Part shown: positions 25,013 through 31,420 of the stretch, in pieces
How the letters are laid out: every line of letters begins with the position of its first letter
How positions within the stretch are numbered: position 1 is the stretch's first letter
Assembly (NCBI RefSeq): GCF_900604355.1
Contig: NZ_UWOE01000001.1
Location: 124,001 to 188,000, forward strand
DNA: 64,000 nt
Direction of reading: 5' to 3'
Origin: Luxibacter massiliensis
GTDB lineage: Bacteria; Bacillota; Clostridia; Lachnospirales; Lachnospiraceae
Made by a program: the position numbers and the translations under genes
Notes under the pieces: model-generated
Told to the model about the DNA's origin: nothing
Database searches by the model: none
Seen by the model: only the letters and a program-made list of their open reading frames with translations

Positions 25013-26083
25013 TTGAAGCGTATTTCACACGTTAAGAACCGAAACGGCCAGCTGGTAACGCTTATAGAGGCTATGGCCGATTACGGAAATATCCAGATTG
25101 CCTACAATAAGGCCAGAAAGTGCAAGCGATACCGCAAGGACGTTTTGATATTTACGAAAGAGAAAGAGGAGAATTTAGAGCGCGTAAGGCGGGAACTGCT
25201 GGAACTGTCCTATGAGCCGGGAGAGTACCGATATTTTAAGGTATATGAGCCAAAGGAAAGGCAGATAATGGCGCTGCCGTTTTATGACAGGGTGGTACAG
25301 CACGCCATAAACAACGTGATAGAGCCGATTTTCAGTAGGCGCTTTCTTTACCACTCTTACGCCTGCCGGAAAGAAAAGGGTATGCACAGGGCTTCTGCCA
25401 CGCTGAAAAGCTGGCTTTACAGCTGGGAAAAGCATAACCCGGATAAACCGCTTTATGCAATTAAGGCAGACATACACCATTATTTTCAAAGTATCGACCA
25501 CGAAACGCTTAAGGCAGAGATAAGGAACCTGATAAAAGACAAGGCAGCGCTTACCCTTATCGAGAGGATTATAGACCACAACGGAACCATGCCGGACGGG
25601 ATAGGGATACCCGTAGGGAACCTTACCAGTCAACTATTTGCAAATACTTATCTGAATATCTTAGACCAGTACATAAAGCACGCGCTGGGAGCAAAGTATT
25701 ACGTCCGATATATGGACGATTTTATAATACTTAGCCCGGACAAGCACCAGCTGCGGGAATGGCTGGCGGAGATTGAGAAGTTTTTAAGGGAACGGCTGAA
25801 ATTAGAGCTTAACCCGAAAACGGCGATTTTATCAGCGAAGAACGGCATAGATTTTGTGGGATATAAGCATAGGGCGACACACAAGAAAGTAAGGCGCGAC
25901 AGCATAAAGCGCATGAAGAAAACAATCCGAAATTACCAAAGAGGGGACATTACAAAAGAGCGGTTACAAAAGAGTATTGCAAGCTGGACGGGACACGCAG
26001 GCCACGCCGACAGCTACAATTTACGAAAGAAAATAGTAACGCTTGCGGCAGCGGCGGAAAAGAAAGGGGGCGGCGGTTTGTAA
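25013..26083 (+). CDS. DGR reverse transcriptase
   Basis: 356 residues, starting at a TTG after GGCAGGAG. Catalytic motifs are intact: KADIHHYF (D153), GIPVGNLTSQ (199-207) and YVRYMDDFIIL (YMDD 233-236). The GNLTSQ form of motif 4 is typical of DGR enzymes, while group II intron enzymes carry a QGxxxSP form. GIDFVGYKHR is motif 7. No maturase or endonuclease domain follows. It would copy the TR RNA with errors at adenines and, with Avd, write the cDNA into the VR. Confidence 0.95.
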   Translation: MKRISHVKNRNGQLVTLIEAMADYGNIQIAYNKARKCKRYRKDVLIFTKEKEENLERVRRELLELSYEPGEYRYFKVYEPKERQIMALPFYDRVVQHAINNVIEPIFSRRFLYHSYACRKEKGMHRASATLKSWLYSWEKHNPDKPLYAIKADIHHYFQSIDHETLKAEIRNLIKDKAALTLIERIIDHNGTMPDGIGIPVGNLTSQLFANTYLNILDQYIKHALGAKYYVRYMDDFIILSPDKHQLREWLAEIEKFLRERLKLELNPKTAILSAKNGIDFVGYKHRATHKKVRRDSIKRMKKTIRNYQRGDITKERLQKSIASWTGHAGHADSYNLRKKIVTLAAAAEKKGGGGL

Positions 26084-26272
26084 ATGGCAGGAAAGGCGCT
26101 GCTTAAGGTACTGGAAGAACAGCAGGAAATTATACAGCAGCAAAGCAGGCTGATTGTGGAGCTGGTGGATACAATCGAGAGCTGGGAACAGACGGCAGGC
26201 TATGACGGAGAAGAACTGAAAGAAAGGGCAAGAGCGTTGTGCGAAAGTGGCATAGAAACAGAGATTTACTGA
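26084..26272 (+). CDS. small coiled-coil phage protein, 62 aa
   Basis: Starts directly after the reverse transcriptase stop. The first 40 residues form an amphipathic helix (VLEEQQEIIQQQSRLIVELVDTIE). No family recognised. It may belong to the DGR transcript or to the lysis cassette that follows; the position does not decide. Confidence 0.55.
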   Translation: MAGKALLKVLEEQQEIIQQQSRLIVELVDTIESWEQTAGYDGEELKERARALCESGIETEIY

Positions 26273-26298
26273 ATTTGCGTAGCAATGAGGCTTTCGTA

Positions 26299-26592
26299 GT
26301 GGAATTGGAGCGGATTAGAGACGAGGACGACAGGCAGAACAAGCGTATTGCCTTAATCGAGGAGGATACAAAGGCAATCCACAGGCTGACGACCTCTATT
26401 GAAAAGCTGGTAATTCAAATGCAGGATATGTTAGCAGAGCAGAAAGAGCAAAGTAAGCGTATCCAGCGGTTAGAGGAGGAGCCGGGCGACGCATGGAGAG
26501 AATTAAAGAAAAAGGCGCTTGATACCGTTGTGGGTATCGTGGTAGGCGCGCTGGCAACGGGGCTTATCTATATGATAGCCCAGAATATTTAA
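26299..26592 (+). CDS. hemolysin XhlA-like lysis protein
   Basis: About 98 residues; the start is uncertain (GTG 26299 chosen; the frame is open back to 26239). A coiled coil (NKRIALIEEDTKAIHRLTTSIEKL) is followed by a C-terminal membrane helix (VVGIVVGALATGLIYMIA). This is the architecture of XhlA-type proteins found next to holin and amidase genes. It anchors at the membrane and may help holin. Confidence 0.6.
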   Translation: MELERIRDEDDRQNKRIALIEEDTKAIHRLTTSIEKLVIQMQDMLAEQKEQSKRIQRLEEEPGDAWRELKKKALDTVVGIVVGALATGLIYMIAQNI

Positions 26593-26609
26593 GAAAGGAC
26601 TGAAAGAAC

Positions 26610-26852
26610 ATGAAAGGTATTAACTGGGTAAGAAAGCTGACAAGTAGAAAGCTGTGGACGGCGGTAGCGTCCTTTGTATCAATGATGATTGTAGCCACGG
26701 GAGGAGCGGAGAACACCGCGACACAGGTAACGGCGCTGATTATGGCCGGGGCTTCTGTGGTGGCCTACATAATCGGAGAGGGGCTGACAGACAGCGCCAA
26801 TATCGGCGTTGAGGTGGAAACAGAGGTAGAAATGGACGACACAGAGGAGTAA
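26610..26852 (+). CDS. phage holin
   Basis: 80 residues with two hydrophobic segments (LWTAVASFVSMMIVATGG and VTALIMAGASVVAYIIGEGL) and an acidic tail, the usual plan of small phiLC3-type holins. NWVRKLTSRKLW is a typical N-terminus. It would open the membrane for the endolysin encoded just downstream. SD AAGAAAGGACTG is upstream. Confidence 0.85.
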   Translation: MKGINWVRKLTSRKLWTAVASFVSMMIVATGGAENTATQVTALIMAGASVVAYIIGEGLTDSANIGVEVETEVEMDDTEE

Positions 26853-26865
26853 GACAAAGAACCGG

Positions 26866-26895
26866 GCGCTTGCGGGAAACCGCAGGCGCTTTTTT
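26866..26895 (+). terminator. intrinsic terminator after holin
   Basis: GCGCTTGCGG and CCGCAGGCGC (one mismatch) around a GAAA loop, followed by six T. It lies between holin and the next small gene. Confidence 0.75.
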
Positions 26896-26920
26896 GAATG
26901 AAGAAAAGTGAGGTAATAGC

Positions 26921-27079
26921 ATGGCGGAAATCAAAAGCGAAAGCACCAAGGAAATGACGCAGGAAGAAATTAAGAGCCTGCGGGAAAAGGTGGCGAAAAT
27001 GACACCAGAGGAGCTGCGGGAGTTTAGAAATTCTCATAATGCAGACGAAATGGGCTTTTGGGGAGAGGAGAGCGTATAA
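26921..27079 (+). CDS. small charged phage protein, 52 aa
   Basis: Starts with ATG after AAAGTGAGGTAATAGC and ends one base before the endolysin start. It is helical and charged (MTQEEIKSLREKVAKMTPEELREF). No family recognised. Tight linkage to the endolysin supports it as real. Confidence 0.5.
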   Translation: MAEIKSESTKEMTQEEIKSLREKVAKMTPEELREFRNSHNADEMGFWGEESV

Positions 27080-27080
27080 T

Positions 27081-28634
27081 ATGCAGATAAATAAACTGCT
27101 TACACCATACAATTTTACAGACGCAAACGATACAGGCAGGATAAAATATATTGTTATCCACTATGTCGGAGCGTTGGGAGGAGCAAAGGCAAACTGCCAG
27201 TATTACGCGGGGCAGTATATAGGAGCTTCTGCGCATTACTACGTTGGATTTTCCGGGGAAATATGGCAGAGCGTACCGGACGAAGATATAGCATGGCATT
27301 GTGGAGCAAAGAGCTACAAACATGCGGAGTGCCGGAATACAAACAGCATAGGTATTGAGCTGTGCGTAAGAAAGAAAAATACGGCACATCTGGGGGCGGA
27401 AGATAAAGACTGGTATTTTGAGGACGCGACCGTAAGGGCGGCAGCGGAGCTTACGAGGTACTTAATGGATAAGTACGGCGTTCCTGCGTCCCATGTTATC
27501 CGGCATTATGATGTTACCGGGAAGATTTGCCCTAATCCGTATGTCTATAACGCCACGGCGCACAAATGGGACGAGTTTAGAGGGCTGATTAGCGGAGCGG
27601 AAGTTACCGAGCCGCAGCAGAACCCGCAGGGCGCAGGCTCATATAAAGTAAAGGTTGAAATTGACGACCTTAACATAAGAGTAGGAGCAGGCACTAATTA
27701 TGCCAAGACTGGGGGATATACCGGGAAAGGCGTATTCACGATTGTAGAGGAGAAAGCCGGGCAGGGCAGTACCGCAGGCTGGGGCAGGCTGAAAAGCGGC
27801 GCAGGCTGGGTATCTCTGGATTACTGCATAAAGATTGCAGGGAGCGAGACGGGAACGGCCGAAACCGGAACGGCAGACGGAGGAGACACAGAAAGCACAA
27901 TCTGGGAGTTTCTGACTGGAAAAGGGCTAAATGCTTATGCCGCTGCCGGGCTTATGGGGAACCTGTACGCGGAAAGCGGGCTTGCAGCAAATAACCTGCA
28001 AAATTCCTACAGTACAAAGCTGGGAATGAGTGACGAGGAGTATACAGCTGCGGTAGATAATGGCAGCTATACTAATTTTGTGCATGACAGCGCAGGCTAC
28101 GGGCTGGCGCAGTGGACGTACTACAGCCGGAAACAGGCTTTATATGACTATGCAAAGGCGGCGGGCGCGTCTATCGGAAATCTGGATACGCAGCTTGATT
28201 TTCTATGGCAGGAATTGCAGGGGTACAAGTCTGTTATGGAAAAGCTGACGGCGGCAACGTCTGTGCGGGCGGCCTCTGACGCTGTGCTTTTAGGATACGA
28301 AAAACCAGCAGACCAGAGCGAAGCAGTCCAGAAAAAGCGGGCAGAGTACGGCCAGAACTTTTACAATATATATGCAGGAAAGAAAAACGAGGAGGCAGAA
28401 CCAGAGCCGCAGAAACCAGCGGCAGCGGTGCCTTATACTGTGAAAATAGATATTTCAGATTTGAATATCAGAACAGGAGCGGGCACGAACTATGCAAAGA
28501 CCGGGGAATATACCGGGAAAGGCGTATTTACGATTGTAGAGGAGAAAGCCGGACAGGGAAGCACCGCAGGCTGGGGCAGGCTGAAAAGCGGCGCAGGCTG
28601 GGTATCTCTGGATTACTGTACTAAGCTGGCATAA
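27081..28634 (+). CDS. modular endolysin: amidase_2 + SH3 + tail-lysozyme-like + SH3
   Basis: 517 residues from ATG 27081. Residues about 1-165 are an amidase_2 domain (YIVIHYVGALGG, SAHYYVGFSG, GIELC, HVIRHYDVTGKICPNP with the zinc His). Residues about 190-250 are an SH3 domain (LNIRVGAGTNYAKTG). Residues about 275-430 resemble the phage lysozyme-like tail domain (AAAGLMGNLYAESGL with a catalytic Glu, GYGLAQW). A second SH3 closes the protein. The two catalytic domains would cut both the peptide and glycan parts of the host wall. Confidence 0.9.
   Translation: MQINKLLTPYNFTDANDTGRIKYIVIHYVGALGGAKANCQYYAGQYIGASAHYYVGFSGEIWQSVPDEDIAWHCGAKSYKHAECRNTNSIGIELCVRKKNTAHLGAEDKDWYFEDATVRAAAELTRYLMDKYGVPASHVIRHYDVTGKICPNPYVYNATAHKWDEFRGLISGAEVTEPQQNPQGAGSYKVKVEIDDLNIRVGAGTNYAKTGGYTGKGVFTIVEEKAGQGSTAGWGRLKSGAGWVSLDYCIKIAGSETGTAETGTADGGDTESTIWEFLTGKGLNAYAAAGLMGNLYAESGLAANNLQNSYSTKLGMSDEEYTAAVDNGSYTNFVHDSAGYGLAQWTYYSRKQALYDYAKAAGASIGNLDTQLDFLWQELQGYKSVMEKLTAATSVRAASDAVLLGYEKPADQSEAVQKKRAEYGQNFYNIYAGKKNEEAEPEPQKPAAAVPYTVKIDISDLNIRTGAGTNYAKTGEYTGKGVFTIVEEKAGQGSTAGWGRLKSGAGWVSLDYCTKLA
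27719..27826 (+). repeat. duplicated SH3-coding segment, copy 1
   Basis: 108 bp nearly identical to 28511-28618, both inside the endolysin gene and in the same frame. The copies differ at a handful of mostly synonymous sites, implying recent duplication or gene conversion of the wall-binding domain. Confidence 0.85.
28511..28618 (+). repeat. duplicated SH3-coding segment, copy 2
   Basis: Second copy of the SH3 segment at 27719-27826. Recombination between the two would delete the lysozyme-like domain in frame. Confidence 0.85.
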
Positions 28635-28638
28635 GCGC

Positions 28639-28679
28639 GGGCGTGTCGTTCATAAGAGGGCGGCACGCCCTTATTTTTT
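28639..28679 (+). terminator. terminator after the endolysin
   Basis: GGGCGTG (28639-28645) and CACGCCC (28664-28670), then a T-rich tail. It ends the late operon. Confidence 0.7.
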
Positions 28680-28700
28680 GCCTGAAAGTGCAAAAACACG

Positions 28701-28729
28701 TTGACAATATACCAAAGTTGGTATATAAT
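28701..28729 (+). promoter_or_regulatory. sigma-A-type promoter with palindromic operator
   Basis: TTGACA, a 17-base spacer, and TATAAT. The spacer is almost wholly filled by a 20-base inverted repeat (ATATACCAA, AG, TTGGTATAT at 28707-28726). A dimeric repressor bound there would block RNA polymerase. The XRE-type regulator encoded at 29076 is the nearest candidate. Half-sites recur at 28949 and 30038. Confidence 0.8.
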
Positions 28730-28792
28730 AAAGAACATAGAGAGGAGGACAAAACAAATAAGTGCAAAGCACTGGAAAGGAGAAACGGCACG

Positions 28793-28912
28793 TTGGGTAA
28801 GAAAAAGAAACATAAGAAAAAGCCTATCAAGTGGCAAGATTTAGCGGTCAATGCACTGATAGACTTAATCGTAGGAACGGTACTTATCATAATAGGAAAA
28901 CTGTTAGAATAA
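28793..28912 (+). CDS. small basic single-pass membrane protein, 39 aa
   Basis: Starts at TTG after GGAAAGGAGAAACGGCACG. A Lys-rich head (GKKKKHKKKPIKWQD) precedes one hydrophobic helix (ALIDLIVGTVLIIIGKLL). It is the first gene after the operator-promoter at 28701. The shape resembles small toxins or superinfection-type membrane peptides, but that is only a resemblance. Confidence 0.5.
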   Translation: MGKKKKHKKKPIKWQDLAVNALIDLIVGTVLIIIGKLLE

Positions 28913-28919
28913 GCACCAA

Positions 28920-28937
28920 GGCGGGCGAAAGCCCGCC
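28920..28937 (+). other. perfect GAAA-loop hairpin
   Basis: GGCGGGC and GCCCGCC around GAAA, without a clean T run after it. It is nearly the same as the hairpin beside the VR at 24289. It may simply be a weak terminator; the similarity is noted as a finding. Confidence 0.5.
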
Positions 28938-28980
28938 GCCTATAAAAAATATACCACAAACGGAAAGCCGAGTAAAGAGC

Positions 28981-29079
28981 ATGATTTTAAAGTTGGGTAT
29001 CTTTTTGGTGACTGCGGGAGCCATAAAGCTATGCGTAGCGCTTATAATCAGAGCGCGAGAGAAAAGAGGGAAAACATGA
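28981..29079 (+). CDS. tiny single-pass membrane protein, 32 aa
   Basis: ATG after a weak GAGTAAAGAGC site; LGIFLVTAGAIKLCVALII forms one membrane helix, followed by a basic tail. Its stop overlaps the XRE gene start by four bases, suggesting translational coupling. Function unknown. Confidence 0.4.
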   Translation: MILKLGIFLVTAGAIKLCVALIIRAREKRGKT

Positions 29080-29270
29080 TAGGCGAGAATATCAGAAAGG
29101 CAAGAAAAGTGGCGGGCGTTTCTCAAAAAGAACTTGCGGAACGCCTGCAAGTCCACCAAAAGGATATAAGCCGCTGGGAGAATGGGGCGCACGTCCCCAC
29201 ACTGGAAATATTTACAAAGATATGCAGGGAGCTTAACGCTTCTGCTGATGAAATTTTAGAATTGAAATAA
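29076..29270 (+). CDS. XRE-family helix-turn-helix regulator
   Basis: 64 residues, almost only a Cro/C1-type DNA-binding domain: IGENIRKARKVAGVSQKELAERL, HQKDISRWENG, PTLEIFTKICRELN. It is likely the repressor or antirepressor-like switch of the right-end module and may bind the palindrome at 28707. ATG 29076 is chosen because it overlaps the previous stop; an upstream in-frame start at 29031 would run into that gene. Confidence 0.8.
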   Translation: MIGENIRKARKVAGVSQKELAERLQVHQKDISRWENGAHVPTLEIFTKICRELNASADEILELK

Positions 29271-29291
29271 AGGCGAAAGAGAGGGCTTATT

Positions 29292-29978
29292 ATGGCAAAG
29301 AAAAAGATTGTATTTTATGGAGTTGCGGCGCTGTTTGCCGTAAGCGGTATTGTAGCGCTGCCGTCTGGGAATATAGCCGGAGGCGTGGGCTGCATTGTGA
29401 TTGCGGCAGTATGCGCTTTTTTAGGCAAAAAGAGCGCAGATAAAGAAACGGAGACGGGAAAGCCAGTAAGAGAGGCTGCGCGCCCGGTATCCGGTAGCAG
29501 GATTGCGGAGACAATAAGGACAAAAGTAGTAGGAGTTACGTACTGCAACGACGACGGAGAAAGCAGACAGGATATTTTAAGCAGAATGACAGGGGACGAG
29601 GAAATACAGATAGAAAAAACCGTATACAATGGAGAGCCTGCCGCGTATGTAAAATGGGGCGATAAGGTTTTAGGCTATCTGTCTGCGGAATTGTCTAAAG
29701 ATTTAGCAAATAAATACCCAAACGCCAGATATGAAGCAAAATTGTTAGAAATTTCTGGGGGGGGGTACATACGTTTGGGTGCAATATAGAGCTTGATATT
29801 ATCGTAGACGAACAGAGAGGGAGCGCACAGGAGCCAGCCGGGGAAACAGTCGTATACGTAGACCGCAGCAGTAAAAAGTACCATATTAAGCCTGATTGTT
29901 CCGGGATGAAGAACCCGAAAGCAATACCATTAAGCCAAGCAAAAAAGAAATACGCGCCTTGTAGGAAATGCTGCAAGT
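29292..29978 (+). pseudogene. membrane-anchored HIRAN protein, frameshifted at a G9 tract
   Basis: The frame starts at 29292 with a membrane region (YGVAALFAVSGIVALPSG, VGCIVIAAVCAFLG), then a HIRAN domain at about 75-155 (TKVVGVTYCNDDGESRQDILSRM, KVLGYLSAELSKDLAN). HIRAN domains bind DNA ends or 3' single strands. The frame breaks at nine G (29757-29765) and stops at 29789. One more or two fewer G would continue to 29978 and add GCNIELDIIV and a His/Cys-rich C-terminus (KKYHIKPDCSGM, YAPCRKCCK). Either a sequencing slip or phase variation. Confidence 0.7.
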
Positions 29979-29993
29979 AAGTAAGACCACGGG

Positions 29994-30026
29994 AGCCGCA
30001 GACTTGTAAAAGAGCCTGCGGCTTTT
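29994..30026 (+). terminator. terminator before the transposase gene
   Basis: AGCCGCAG (29994-30001) and CTGCGGCT (30016-30023), then TTT. It insulates the IS30-type gene from the HIRAN gene. Confidence 0.65.
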
Positions 30027-30062
30027 GTCGTGCAAAAATATACCAAAGAGAGGGATACCAGA

Positions 30063-31118
30063 ATGGCAAATAAGAAAGGGAGCAGGCAGCTTACAAAAGC
30101 TGACAGGATAAAAATAGAAGCATTATTAAAAGCGGGGCACAGCAAAAGCGAAATTGCCGCGCAGCTGCACGTACACCGCAGCACGATTTACAACGAAATT
30201 AAGAGGGGCAGATACATACACCGTAATAGTGACTGGACGGAGGAAGAACGGTATAGCCCGGACATAGCACAGAAACGCTGTGAGGAAAATTTAAAGGTGC
30301 GCGGCACACAGCTTAAAATAGGCAACGATATAGCCTATGCAAATTATATAGAGGATAAGATAGTAAACGAGGATTACAGCCCGGCTGCCGTTCTGGGAGA
30401 ATTGAAAGCGCAGGGGAAAGAGGGGGAGTTTTCAACTACAATATGCGTTACTACGCTTTACAGTTACATTGATAAGGGGATTTTCCTTAAGCTGACAAAT
30501 AAGGATTTACCAGTAAAGAAGAATAAAAAGCGGGGCTATCATAAAGTAAAGAAACAGCAGGCCAGAGCCAACGCCGGAGAGAGTATAGAGAAGCGCCCGG
30601 AGGAGATAGACAAAAGGGAAGAATTTGGACACTGGGAAATGGATAGCGTCATAGGAAAGCGCGGAAAGTCTAAAAATACTCTGCTGGTGCTGACAGAGCG
30701 AAAGACGAGGGACGAGATAATATTTAAACTGCCAGACCATACAGCAGAGGCGGTAGTAGCCGCAGTGGATAGGTTAGAAAGGAAATGGGGAGGACTTTTT
30801 AAACAGGTATTCAAGACCATTACCGTAGACAACGGCAGCGAGTTTGCATATTGTGAGGCATTGGAAAAGTCCGTACTGGGAGAGGGAAACAGAACTAAGC
30901 TATATTATTGCCACCCGTATAGCAGCTGGGAGAGAGGGACAAACGAGGTAACAAATAAAATGGTGCGCCGGAAAGTGCCAAAGGGGACTGATTTTGACGG
31001 AAAGACAGAGGAGGAGGTACAGAGTATTGAGGACTGGATAAACAACTACCCGCGCCGTATTCATGGATACCATACGGCGGCAGAACGGTTTACAGAGGAG
31101 GTAGAGAAACTGGCATAA
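30063..31118 (+). CDS. IS30-family DDE transposase
   Basis: 351 residues from ATG 30063, preceded by AGAGAGGGATACCAGA. The N-terminal helix-turn-helix (RIKIEALLKAGHSKSEIAAQL, HRSTIYNEIKRG) is typical of IS30. The catalytic triad is visible: WEMDSVIG (D194), TVDNGSEF (D256) and SSWERGTNE (E290), with the family's 33-residue D-E spacing. It lies at the prophage edge in the same orientation and base style as the phage genes, with an operator-like half-site (30038) before it. It may be phage-owned rather than a passenger. Confidence 0.9.
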   Translation: MANKKGSRQLTKADRIKIEALLKAGHSKSEIAAQLHVHRSTIYNEIKRGRYIHRNSDWTEEERYSPDIAQKRCEENLKVRGTQLKIGNDIAYANYIEDKIVNEDYSPAAVLGELKAQGKEGEFSTTICVTTLYSYIDKGIFLKLTNKDLPVKKNKKRGYHKVKKQQARANAGESIEKRPEEIDKREEFGHWEMDSVIGKRGKSKNTLLVLTERKTRDEIIFKLPDHTAEAVVAAVDRLERKWGGLFKQVFKTITVDNGSEFAYCEALEKSVLGEGNRTKLYYCHPYSSWERGTNEVTNKMVRRKVPKGTDFDGKTEEEVQSIEDWINNYPRRIHGYHTAAERFTEEVEKLA

Positions 31119-31297
31119 TGGTAGCAGGAGGCAGATACAAGGTGCAAAGGCTGGCGGAAACGGCAGCTTTAAAGGCACGCCGGAATAAAGGGGCGGAAAC
31201 ACAGCGCTTTCTTAGTGTGATGTGCATTATATATAAAAACAGAAGAATGAAATTATACAAAATGCTGAAACTGATTTTTTGTCGAAAAAAAGGTTGA
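31118..31297 (+). CDS. small ORF overlapping the transposase stop, 59 aa
   Basis: ATG overlaps the transposase stop (TAATG). The first 35 residues are Ala/Arg-rich like neighbouring phage proteins (LAETAALKARRNKGAETQRF), then the sequence turns AT-rich and basic. It may be a true small gene cut by the prophage-host junction, or chance. No family recognised. Confidence 0.3.
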   Translation: MVAGGRYKVQRLAETAALKARRNKGAETQRFLSVMCIIYKNRRMKLYKMLKLIFCRKKG

Positions 31298-31300
31298 AAT
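31200..31300. other. probable right prophage-host junction zone
   Basis: Base composition changes from phage-like GC-balanced sequence to AT-rich sequence between about 31,200 and 31,300, just past the transposase. Neither a tRNA nor an obvious att core is present. The exact edge cannot be set without the left end. Confidence 0.5.
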
Positions 31301-31331
31301 TTTTAGTTGCTGGGGGATTAGTATAGATTTC

Positions 31332-31361
31332 TTTACAGACCAGGAAGTAAAATGATATAAT
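31332..31361 (+). promoter_or_regulatory. promoter of the HD-GYP gene
   Basis: TTTACA, 18-base spacer, TATAAT, 60 bases before the ATG at 31421. It lies in AT-rich host-type sequence, so the prophage edge is upstream of it. Confidence 0.6.
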
Positions 31362-31420
31362 AAATCTGTATTTATGTTTGGAAGGATCCAAAAAGTATAT
31401 TTAAGTGAGGTAAATATAGC

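Noticed and set aside
25013..26083. Group II intron or retron reverse transcriptase
   Set aside because: GNLTSQ in motif 4, no maturase or HNH domain, no intron ends, and a clear TR/VR pair with Avd beside it.
31200..31420. tRNA attachment site at the prophage edge
   Set aside because: No cloverleaf or CCA-like end could be found in the AT-rich region.
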